Shown here in pieces: positions 1 to 5,341 of a stretch of DNA of 5,341 bases; position 1 is the stretch's first letter, and the number at the start of each line of letters is the position of its first letter. The notes beneath the pieces are model-generated. The model did no database searches, had not been told where the DNA came from, and was given only the letters and a program-made list of their open reading frames with translations. The DNA is from Acidobacteriaceae bacterium (lineage in GTDB: Bacteria > Acidobacteriota > Terriglobia > Terriglobales > Acidobacteriaceae): NCBI GenBank assembly GCA_003139975.1, contig PLHN01000472.1, positions 1-5,341 of the forward strand, in the 5' to 3' direction. The position numbers were made by a program, and so were the translations under genes.

Positions 1-179
1 AGGATGATCTGAGAAACGAGGAAAGAGATACCGGCTTCAGCCATGGTTTCCGACGTTTGCTCGTCGATGGGCGCTCCATGCGTCGAGATATCGGGAGGCA
101 GCCACCATGTGTGCCGCACGATGGGAATCGCAGAAGCAATCGCGATCACGATAATGGTAACTGCAAAGAACTTCGCCAT
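1..179 (-). CDS. coxB: Cytochrome c oxidase subunit II, N-terminus (partial, runs off left edge)
   Basis: This is the start of the membrane subunit that carries the CuA centre of a haem-copper oxidase and accepts electrons from a periplasmic cytochrome or blue copper protein. Only the first 59 residues lie in the window. They show a hydrophobic first segment (about residues 4-21), then WWLPPDISTHGAPIDEQ (about 25-41), and the beginning of a second membrane helix (GISFLVSQIIL, about 49-59). The Trp/Pro...S-x-HG-x-x-ID signature between the two helices is characteristic of bacterial subunit II; the CuA ligands would lie further left. The ATG at 179 follows a GAGGA block a few bases upstream. 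The gene lies 113 bases downstream of the copper-protein gene on the same strand, so it probably belongs to the same operon. No frame damage is seen. I am fairly sure of the family; whether this is an aa3-type or another A-family oxidase cannot be told from this fragment. Confidence 0.82.
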   Translation of the reverse strand, partial: MAKFFAVTIIVIAIASAIPIVRHTWWLPPDISTHGAPIDEQTSETMAEAGISFLVSQII

Positions 180-292
180 GCTGTCCTCGCGTTGCGAGCC
201 GGTCAATCAGGCTCTCAAACTTACCCTGAGGGCCGCCGCGAAAAATAGCCCAAGCGGCTCCCAGCAACTGCTTTGCTGCCATGCCTTAGCCG

Positions 293-1042
293 CTACTTGG
301 CCTTGAAAGTAAAGTCCGCTTTGGCCGCCTGTCCGCCGGCAACCGTCACTTTGGCAGTCTGCGTTCCATATTCTTCCTGCCATGCGGTCACGGTGTACGA
401 ACCTGCGGGGACGTTTTTGATGGTGAAGTTGCCGTTTTCATCCGTGACCGCGTACGGCCCCTTCACGACGACATGCCAGCCGTGCATCCAGGGGTGGATG
501 TTGCACTTCACCGGGATCGCGATTTCTTGCGCTTTCCAGTCGGTCTCGATGGGCGGCGCGCCCGGCGGCTGTGATTTGTTCCAGCCGATGTTGCCCGTGC
601 CGGCTGCGGGCAACGGATGGATGTTGTGCGTGGTCTGGTCGCTGGTGACAACCTTGAACTTCTGGTTGACGTCGACGGCCATCACGTGGGGCGTGTACAT
701 GCAGCCCTTCTGATCGAAGCTTGGTTCCTCCGATGGAACCGCGCTGGCCGCACCCGCGCTCAGGCCGTCGGAGATATAGAGAACCACGTTCTGGATGCCG
801 CCGTTGGCGCCCACCATTATGTTTTCCATGGTGGCGGGCTTACTCTGATGCTGCTGCGAGCAAACAGGGTCCTTGGACATGTCGATACCCTTCATGTGAG
901 GGGCGGTTCCGTTGAGCTTGACGGTTCCGGTAATGGTGCCTTCGCCGCCGGCCTTAACCTTCTCGCCGACCATTGCGAACACCACGGCCGCGATAACGAG
1001 GGCCGATAGTACTGGAAAGGGGCGTTTGTACCAAGTCTTCAT
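293..1042 (-). CDS. Secreted amicyanin-type blue copper protein with C-terminal carboxypeptidase-regulatory-like domain
   Basis: This 249-residue protein is a predicted periplasmic type 1 copper electron carrier. A Sec signal peptide or anchor covers residues 1-31 (hydrophobic 9-26, possible cleavage after VKA). The cupredoxin part spans about 33-195. Its motif CNIHPWM (C180, H183, M186) has the same spacing as the amicyanin copper site CTPHPFM, and TTHNIHP supplies the upstream histidine H139. These make a full His-Cys-His-Met set. Two further cysteines, C61 and C114, lie outside the site and could form a disulphide. Residues about 196-249 (GPYAVTDENGNFTIKNVPAG onward) look like a carboxypeptidase-regulatory-like beta-sandwich. 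The start at 1042 has AGGAGA six bases upstream. The gene sits between a dihaem cytochrome and coxB, so it probably hands electrons to CuA. Family annotation often reads only 'carboxypeptidase regulatory-like', which hides the copper site. The fold call is strong; the partner proteins are inferred. Confidence 0.82.
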   Translation of the reverse strand: MKTWYKRPFPVLSALVIAAVVFAMVGEKVKAGGEGTITGTVKLNGTAPHMKGIDMSKDPVCSQQHQSKPATMENIMVGANGGIQNVVLYISDGLSAGAASAVPSEEPSFDQKGCMYTPHVMAVDVNQKFKVVTSDQTTHNIHPLPAAGTGNIGWNKSQPPGAPPIETDWKAQEIAIPVKCNIHPWMHGWHVVVKGPYAVTDENGNFTIKNVPAGSYTVTAWQEEYGTQTAKVTVAGGQAAKADFTFKAK

Positions 1043-1048
1043 TGAATG

Positions 1049-1054
1049 TCTCCT
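1049..1054 (-). promoter_or_regulatory. Shine-Dalgarno site of the copper-protein gene
   Basis: AGGAGA on the minus strand, six bases before the ATG at 1042. It lies within the 34-base gap after the dihaem cytochrome stop, fixes the start of the copper protein and supports co-transcription. Confidence 0.75.
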
Positions 1055-1076
1055 GACACTATTTTTTATTCCGCTC

Positions 1077-1964
1077 CTATTGAGAAGGAGGTGGTGCGTT
1101 GGGGTTGATTGGCTTCAAATTCAGGCCCTTCGCAAGTTCCTTTGCCTTGGTGTGAAAGGGCTGAAGCGTGCGCAAGAAGAACACGAGATCCCATGCCTCC
1201 TCCGGCTTGATGTTGTCAGAGAACGAGGGCATGGGAGTGCCGTCGAGGCCGGTCATGAAAATCTTGTAGAGATCGGCGTCGCTGGTCCCGCACTTGAAGC
1301 GGCCGCCCTCAGCAAAATTGTAGGGCAGGATGGGACGGCCTTGATCGTCTTGCAGCGTGGAAGCCGAAGGACCATTGCCCCGGCCTTCTACGCCGTGACA
1401 CTTCCAGCACTGCACACGATTGAAGACGTCCTGGCCGGCCTTGATTCTTTCTGCCGTAACTTCCGGTTCAGGGGGAATCACAATGGGCTCGCCGGGCTTC
1501 TCCGTTTGCCAGCGCGGAGAATAGTGTTTGATCCAGGCCACGAGATCGGCTCGCATCTGGGCTGAAAAAGTATTCCACGGCGGCATGTTGGAGCGATCCA
1601 AGCCACGCCCGATGCTGTCATAGATATCCTCGTCGGTGGGCAGAGTGCCGGTGGGTGTGGAACGGCACTTGAAGACAGCCGTGGTAAAATCGCGCGGCTT
1701 GAAAAACAATGGCGTGTCAAACCAGTACGCGCTCTCGCCGTTGCCGTCGCCCAGCTCACCGTGACAAACCGTGCAATAGCGCCGGTAGGGTTCGGTGGCA
1801 GCGTGCGCATTACCGGTGAGATTGCCGATGTGGCTAGTCGCGGCTGGCGTGTCGAGCCATTGTTTTTCCTGATATTCACTGATCTGTGCTTGGACCAGAG
1901 CGGGCAATGCCAGAAAACCGACAATCACCGCTGCATTCGTCAATCTGAGTAATCGCGAGTTCAT
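1077..1964 (-). CDS. Periplasmic dihaem cytochrome c (two tandem class I-like domains)
   Basis: This 295-residue protein is a predicted soluble periplasmic electron carrier with two covalently bound haems. A clear signal peptide covers residues 1-26 (LTNAAVIVGFLALPALVQA, cleavage near QA|QIS). Domain 1 has CTVCH (C64, C67, H68) and a likely sixth ligand M127 in NMPPW. Domain 2 has CWKCH (C186, C189, H190) and M245 in PMPSF. The halves align with each other (CHG..G.GNG, FKC, a GLD turn before MP), so the protein is an internal duplication. Each half carries an extra cysteine in the FKC position (C100, C225). The Met-containing class I architecture is comparable in role to Cyc1 of the rus operon, though orthology is not shown. 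I chose the ATG at 1964: it gives a proper signal peptide and has GAGGG six bases upstream. A longer start at 2039 would overlap the preceding gene by about 60 bases and bury the signal peptide. The gene begins 13 bases after the Cyc2-like gene, implying one transcript. Confidence 0.88.
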   Translation of the reverse strand: MNSRLLRLTNAAVIVGFLALPALVQAQISEYQEKQWLDTPAATSHIGNLTGNAHAATEPYRRYCTVCHGELGDGNGESAYWFDTPLFFKPRDFTTAVFKCRSTPTGTLPTDEDIYDSIGRGLDRSNMPPWNTFSAQMRADLVAWIKHYSPRWQTEKPGEPIVIPPEPEVTAERIKAGQDVFNRVQCWKCHGVEGRGNGPSASTLQDDQGRPILPYNFAEGGRFKCGTSDADLYKIFMTGLDGTPMPSFSDNIKPEEAWDLVFFLRTLQPFHTKAKELAKGLNLKPINPNAPPPSQ

Positions 1965-1970
1965 CGGTAT

Positions 1971-1977
1971 CCCTCTC
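1971..1977 (-). promoter_or_regulatory. Shine-Dalgarno site of the dihaem cytochrome gene
   Basis: GAGAGGG on the minus strand immediately follows the TAA of the upstream Cyc2-like gene and ends six bases before the ATG at 1964. It decides in favour of the 1964 start over the in-frame ATG at 2039, and suggests that ribosomes ending the first gene can re-initiate here. Confidence 0.65.
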
Positions 1978-3390
1978 TTAGAAGTCGAAGTCAAATCCAG
2001 CCAGCAGTTCGCTGGTGTTGATGTTGGTGCCAGGGACAACTCCTGTTCCGTCCTGGTGCAACCAGTTGTATTCGGCGTGGTAGGCGAAGCCGGCGCGGGG
2101 GGTCATGAACGGGTTGAAACGGGCGCCAACTGTATAGGTGCTGATGTTGCCTAAGTTCGAGGCGGTCCCGGGAGTGGACTGCTGCGACATGCGTATGGTT
2201 TCCCAGCGCGCGAGGATAATGGCCTGCGGGCTGATCACGTAGTGCGGCTCAACCAGCACGCCGTTCCAGGTTGGATTGCGCGAACCCGCCGGAAGGCTTG
2301 TGACTCCGTAACCGTTCAGGAAATTCGTGCCCGCCACCGGATTGTCGACGAAATCGCCGTAACCCTGGCCAAACCACGCGCTGTCCTCACCGTGTTGGGT
2401 GACGACGGTCACGTCTGCGTGCTCGCCGAAGTAAATCTGGCCGACGAAGCCTTCGCGCGAAAAGCCCTTGTTGCCGGTGCCTGAACCCGGGATTCCAACA
2501 CCGCCACTGGTGAGCCAGATGGTTGGAGCCTCGCCGACCATGGCGTAGGCGCCGAACCGGGAAACTCCCAATTTGCCGAAGTCGAACGCCTGACTCGCGG
2601 TGAAGAATCCAGAATAGGATTCGGCACCGTAGGGCAGCCCAACCTGGCCGTCGTTCGAGCTAAGCAGAGCGGCGGAGACGCGGGTGCGATCGTTCGCGGA
2701 GTGGCCCAGCCATTCCAAGCCCAGCTGGTTGTCGCCCATCTGCCCCCAGATGTTGCCATCGCCTTGGGGTATGAAGTGATAAAGCTGGTAGACGCCGCCA
2801 TTGCCGGTGAGCGTCAAGATGCGCTTTTCGGAGAGTAGGTTGTCGAGCTCGAATTTGCCCAACTTGATGTTGAACCAGGAACTACCGCCGATGTTGTCGA
2901 GCCGCGCCATGACGGTCTCGAAATGGAAGGAGGCAGTGGCGTCTGAGGAGGGCAGCACGTAGAACGAGATGTTCTTGTCGAGGGTGCCCCCGGTGTGGAA
3001 GTCGAGACCGCTGAGGTCGAAGCCGCTTTGCGTGATCTTCTGCTCTCCCGTCGCCGACTGATCGGTCGCGACTTGAGCTGTGCTCACGCGATGCCAAATG
3101 GGAATGATACGGAAAGTTACCGGCCAATATCCGGGATTCTGCCAGATCGGAGCATCCCGGTCATTCATCAGCTGATAGCCGTTGTCTTTGAACTTCTGGC
3201 CGAAGAAATTCAGCATCGGCCAGCTTTCATGACAGGCGGAACAGCGCAAGCCATATTTCCTGGCAAAGGCCGGAATTGCGCTCGCTGACTGGCTTGTGCC
3301 GATGATGAGAAAAGCTAACGCGAATGCAGCGGCCAAGAGAGAAAACATCCGCTGCTTCTGACAGAGATGAGACTGCGCCCACATACGCAT
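1978..3390 (-). CDS. Cyc2-like fused monohaem cytochrome c / outer-membrane porin
   Basis: This 470-residue protein is predicted to sit in the outer membrane and carry electrons across it through one haem held by a beta-barrel. A signal peptide covers residues 1-38 (hydrophobic 15-31, cleavage near SASA|IPAF). The single haem motif CSACH (C50, C53, H54) comes within 16 residues of the predicted mature N-terminus. It lies in IPAFARKYGLRCSACH, followed by PMLNFFGQKFKDNGY. This arrangement matches what I recall of the Cyc2 family of iron-oxidising bacteria, and the length also fits. The rest (about 90-470) is rich in alternating aromatic/Gly/polar strands typical of a porin, and ends in FDFDF with a C-terminal Phe, the usual barrel-assembly signal. 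The start at 3390 has GAGGAG six bases upstream. It is the first gene of a cytochrome/copper protein/coxB cluster. A role in Fe(II) oxidation is inference; Cyc2-like porins also occur in organisms not known to oxidise iron, and another extracellular donor or simple solute transport is possible. Confidence 0.8.
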   Translation of the reverse strand: MRMWAQSHLCQKQRMFSLLAAAFALAFLIIGTSQSASAIPAFARKYGLRCSACHESWPMLNFFGQKFKDNGYQLMNDRDAPIWQNPGYWPVTFRIIPIWHRVSTAQVATDQSATGEQKITQSGFDLSGLDFHTGGTLDKNISFYVLPSSDATASFHFETVMARLDNIGGSSWFNIKLGKFELDNLLSEKRILTLTGNGGVYQLYHFIPQGDGNIWGQMGDNQLGLEWLGHSANDRTRVSAALLSSNDGQVGLPYGAESYSGFFTASQAFDFGKLGVSRFGAYAMVGEAPTIWLTSGGVGIPGSGTGNKGFSREGFVGQIYFGEHADVTVVTQHGEDSAWFGQGYGDFVDNPVAGTNFLNGYGVTSLPAGSRNPTWNGVLVEPHYVISPQAIILARWETIRMSQQSTPGTASNLGNISTYTVGARFNPFMTPRAGFAYHAEYNWLHQDGTGVVPGTNINTSELLAGFDFDF

Positions 3391-3396
3391 GCTGCA

Positions 3397-3402
3397 CTCC
3401 TC
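3397..3402 (-). promoter_or_regulatory. Shine-Dalgarno site of the Cyc2-like gene
   Basis: GAGGAG on the minus strand, six bases from the ATG at 3390. It is the strongest ribosome binding site in the window and favours this start over the ATG two codons later or Met15, which would also leave a usable signal peptide. Confidence 0.75.
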
Positions 3403-3727
3403 AGATACTTCTCAGATTTTGCTAAAACCCCACAAACCCCAAAAAATGCCCGAACAAACCGACCCAGCGCAAGCAGCCGCGGACTGAGGCGGCCCGCCAC
3501 GGCTTTTCCCCGGTCGGGTGGTCCAACCACTGCCTTGGCGGCAAAGGTACTGCTACGGGATTGACATCACTTTCAACCAGGTCCTCTCCCGGCTCGCCAA
3601 CCACAAATCAGCAGCACCCACATTCGCCGCCGTCTTTAATCAGCGAAACAAAGAACATCCCCACTTCAAACTATCGAGCGTGGGGCATCCTACTACCGAC
3701 CGGTGGGTTGGCGCAATAGGGCAAGTC

Positions 3728-3753
3728 AATTATTTTTTTACAATTTTTTACAT
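3728..3753. promoter_or_regulatory. Phased A/T-tract patch, possible UP element or bend
   Basis: Two T-runs, each ending in ACA, are spaced about one helical turn apart (TTTTTTACA at 3734-3742 and again at 3744-3752) inside otherwise GC-rich DNA. Such phased tracts tend to bend DNA and can act as an upstream promoter element. On the minus strand they sit directly upstream of TTGACT (3729-3724), a fair -35 box, but no convincing -10 box follows at normal spacing. The role is therefore open. Confidence 0.3.
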
Positions 3754-3803
3754 CCCGGCTCTTTCGGCTTTCGCGGTTTGGTGGCTGAGGTGCCCGGTAG
3801 CAG

Positions 3804-3830
3804 TTGACAGCGGCCTTCCTCCCGTATCAG
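3804..3830 (+). promoter_or_regulatory. Weak sigma70-like promoter for the secreted-protein pair
   Basis: A perfect TTGACA (3804-3809) is followed by TATCAG (3825-3830) with a short 15-base spacer. Transcription would begin about 10 bases before the ATG at 3848, leaving almost no room for a ribosome binding site, which agrees with the lack of one there. The short spacer makes this a tentative call. A second weak option is TTGGCG (3708-3713) with TATTTT (3731-3736), 17 bases apart. Confidence 0.25.
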
Positions 3831-3847
3831 ACTCTGCATCTGGATTT

Positions 3848-4834
3848 ATGAACCCTGCCGCCAGGAGCGATGCGCAGCCCTACCGTGTTGAAGCGCAATG
3901 CGGGCATTCGCTCGTGTTTCTCTTAATGGTCGTGCTGGTCGTGCTGATGCCAGTCGCGTCCGTGGATGCACGCGAGAAAGACGTGCTGCGATATGGGGAG
4001 GGGCTGATCGTCAATGTTCCGTTGCCGGTTGACGAAGTCACGCAGGCAGTTCAAGACGTCGTTGGCAACGGAATCATCCGAGGAACCAAGGAATACAACA
4101 AAGACGAATACGTGAGGGGCGCCGAAGCCGCTACCTCGACTCCGGTATTTCCCGCCTGGACGGATCCAGGCAAAGTTTTCTACAAGGTTCGAAAGCAGGC
4201 GTTGAATCCGTGGAACTTCAAGGACAGCGCCGATGTGGGAACTCTGGCGGTGCGCTACGTTGTCCAACCGCAAGGTGCCAAGAACACTGTGCTGCGGATT
4301 GATGCCCTTTTTGTAGAAGAGTACCGGCACAGCGTTCACCAGTCGAACGGCTCAGTGGAAACGACCGAGTATAAGGACATCCAAGACCATCTTGACGCGG
4401 CCGAGTTGCTGAAGAAGGAAACGGCCGATGCTCTAAAGGCGAAAGAAGAACGCGCAGCCAAGAAGGACTTCGGACTGGCGAACGACACCGAGTTGCTCAG
4501 CACTCCGCCGACCCCGGGAGAGAGTTCTAGCCGATCGGACATTTTGGCCGGCGCGGATTCGACGCCTCTGGAGAAAGGATCTACAGACTATGCCGATCCT
4601 GATCAAACGCCGGAGCAACATCTGGCGGCATTGCGGCGAACGGCGGAGCGAGCGGTAAAGAAACCCGGCGCGCCGCTGAAATCGGCACCTTTCCATTCCG
4701 CAAGCACGCTGAAAACGCTGGGCCCTGGGACTGAGGTTCTGATTGAGATCATGAGCCCGTACTGGCTCGGAGTCGAAACCCATGAGGGCGCACACGGGTG
4801 GGTCCGGCGGGATGAGTTGGAGCAATTGCCGTGA
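3848..4834 (+). CDS. Secreted protein of unknown function with C-terminal bacterial SH3-like domain
   Basis: I do not recognise a named family for the whole 328-residue protein. It has an N-terminal export signal (hydrophobic 21-37, possible cleavage after SVDA at residue 41, with a long n-region). A mixed alpha/beta core spans about 50-185, then a charged, Lys/Glu/Ala-rich helical stretch about 185-207, which may be a short coiled coil. A low-complexity Ser/Thr/Pro/Asp linker follows (about 215-255), then a final 50 residues resembling a bacterial SH3 domain (LGPGTEVLIE...YWLGVETHEGAHGWVRRDEL). Such domains often bind cell-wall or protein ligands. The start is uncertain: the frame is open back to a GTG at 3518, but the ATG at 3848 gives the best signal peptide, although it lacks a clear ribosome binding site. 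The stop overlaps the GTG start of the next gene. A periplasmic or surface location is inferred. Confidence 0.7.
   Translation: MNPAARSDAQPYRVEAQCGHSLVFLLMVVLVVLMPVASVDAREKDVLRYGEGLIVNVPLPVDEVTQAVQDVVGNGIIRGTKEYNKDEYVRGAEAATSTPVFPAWTDPGKVFYKVRKQALNPWNFKDSADVGTLAVRYVVQPQGAKNTVLRIDALFVEEYRHSVHQSNGSVETTEYKDIQDHLDAAELLKKETADALKAKEERAAKKDFGLANDTELLSTPPTPGESSSRSDILAGADSTPLEKGSTDYADPDQTPEQHLAALRRTAERAVKKPGAPLKSAPFHSASTLKTLGPGTEVLIEIMSPYWLGVETHEGAHGWVRRDELEQLP
4819..4822 (+). promoter_or_regulatory. Shine-Dalgarno site within the upstream gene, supporting the GTG start at 4831
   Basis: GGAG eight bases before the GTG at 4831, inside the last codons of the preceding gene. The alternative ATG at 4879 has no comparable site at useful spacing, so this supports the overlapping GTG start. 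Confidence 0.5.
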
Positions 4835-5341
4835 TCGACCCGCTCTCGTCACTTAGGCACATTGTTGACCGAGCAGGCATGGTTGCGGCGCTGCTTTTCC
4901 TGGCCGCGATCACTCGTGCTCAGACAACTCCGGTTGAGCGAACATTCCGGGAGCCGAAGAGCGCCATCGAAAAAGCATTGCAGCCGTTACAGCCATCGCT
5001 CAGCGGACATTTGCCGACGTTAGAGGGATTCGCGCGAGTCGGCGAACATCCATTGAATCGATACCAGCGAGCGTTTTATCAGTGCACGGTGCAGGTGGGC
5101 GCATCGCCAGCGGGCGGATCGGTGGTTCGGGTTAGCGCCAAAGTGACTGCCTGGTATGCGGATGCGAATGCGTCGCGCGCGGGCTACCAATTAGTAGCGT
5201 CGAATGGGCGGATTGAGAACGATGTGCTCGATCAGTTATCGGAACAGCTCGCAAGCAGTTCGGCGGGCGCTGACGAGCAGCCGCCCGTTACATCTGCGCC
5301 GCTGGCGAAACCAAGCACGCGCGACGAGCCGGCGATTTCCG
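4831..5341 (+). CDS. Secreted protein of unknown function, paralogue-like partner of the upstream gene (partial, runs off right edge)
   Basis: The frame is open from 4831 to the window end, 170 residues without a stop. I chose the GTG that overlaps the previous TGA by four bases, typical of translational coupling; an ATG at 4879 (residue 17) is the alternative. Either start gives an export signal (hydrophobic about 17-28, possible cleavage after TRA at residue 30). The mature part has a predicted helix (about 42-53), then a beta-rich section (about 82-110, including AFYQCTVQV and VSAKVTAWYA) and a helix around 128-140 (IENDVLDQLSEQL). A Ser/Pro/Ala-rich linker begins near 141. The order helix, strands, helix, linker matches the upstream protein, so a C-terminal SH3-like domain may follow beyond the window. 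Function is unknown. One cysteine (C85) lies in the mature part. Confidence 0.65.
   Translation, partial: MIDPLSSLRHIVDRAGMVAALLFLAAITRAQTTPVERTFREPKSAIEKALQPLQPSLSGHLPTLEGFARVGEHPLNRYQRAFYQCTVQVGASPAGGSVVRVSAKVTAWYADANASRAGYQLVASNGRIENDVLDQLSEQLASSSAGADEQPPVTSAPLAKPSTRDEPAIS

Larger units (their letters stand above)
3391..3847. other. Divergent intergenic region between the respiratory operon and the secreted-protein pair
   Basis: These 457 bases separate genes pointing away from each other, so they should contain both promoters. What can be seen: the GAGGAG site next to 3390; four C-blocks (G-blocks on the minus strand) at 3428-3465; a short perfect hairpin, GTGGT/ACCAC with a three-base loop, at 3518-3530; an A/T-rich patch at 3726-3753; and a weak rightward promoter near 3804-3830. 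No tRNA, insertion sequence, terminator or CRISPR-like repeat is seen. The plus-strand frame that leads into the downstream gene is open from 3518, but its content does not look like protein. Confidence 0.6.

Noticed and set aside
230..260. Possible rho-independent terminator after the copper-protein gene
   Set aside because: The stem is short with a 17-base loop, and the U-rich stretch lies inside the loop rather than after the stem, so it does not look like a terminator.
37..282. Minus-strand open frame of 81 codons spanning the gap between the copper protein and coxB
   Set aside because: Most of it overlaps coxB in another frame, it lacks a good ribosome binding site, and its product resembles no family I know. 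The coxB frame has clear subunit II motifs.
912..1565. Plus-strand open frame of 217 codons antisense to the dihaem cytochrome
   Set aside because: It covers the complement of two genes with firm haem and copper motifs and shows no recognisable domain; it is a shadow frame.
1965..2039. Longer start for the dihaem cytochrome at 2039
   Set aside because: It would overlap the Cyc2-like gene by about 60 bases and put 25 polar residues before an otherwise perfect signal peptide; the 1964 start has its own ribosome binding site.
3561..3589. TTGACA on the plus strand at 3561-3566 as a promoter
   Set aside because: No -10-like sequence is found at normal spacing (the matching position reads TCTCCC), and it lies far from the chosen start at 3848.
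3518..3847. 110-codon N-terminal extension of the first secreted protein from a GTG at 3518
   Set aside because: The extension runs through the A/T-rich promoter-like region, reads as non-protein-like sequence and would place the export signal in the middle of the protein. Chance openness is more likely.

Overview
The window looks like bacterial accessory respiratory DNA from a Gram-negative (diderm) organism with fairly high GC. An outer-membrane beta-barrel ending in Phe, several Sec signal peptides and periplasmic c-type haem proteins support a diderm. The style of the secreted paralogue pair on the right, and the copper protein carrying a carboxypeptidase-regulatory-like domain beside a cox gene, suggest Acidobacteriota. 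That placement is an impression from recalled families, not a proof.

Left and centre (positions 1-3390, all minus strand, read right to left) form one tight electron-transfer operon. It starts at 3390 with a Cyc2-like fused monohaem cytochrome/outer-membrane porin. A dihaem periplasmic cytochrome c follows after 13 bases, then an amicyanin-type blue copper protein after a 34-base gap. After a 113-base gap comes the N-terminus of cytochrome c oxidase subunit II (coxB), which runs off the left edge. The gene order follows a plausible electron path: outer membrane, periplasmic haem carrier, periplasmic copper carrier, CuA of a terminal oxidase. It resembles the rus operon of Acidithiobacillus ferrooxidans (cyc2-cyc1-ORF-coxBACD-rus), which carries electrons from Fe(II) to oxygen. 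The likely role is therefore electron uptake from an extracellular donor, with Fe(II) as the leading guess; the substrate cannot be proved from this sequence.

Positions 3391-3847 are a divergent intergenic region. It holds two A-tracts about 10 bases apart, a run of G-blocks in the leader of the cytochrome operon, and a weak sigma70-like promoter facing right.

Right side (3848-5341, plus strand) carries two translationally coupled genes for secreted proteins of unknown function. The first has a C-terminal bacterial SH3-like domain. The second starts at a GTG overlapping the first gene's stop and runs off the right edge. The two appear to share a core domain, so they may be an ancient tandem duplication. 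Nothing in the sequence links them to the respiratory operon except divergent position.
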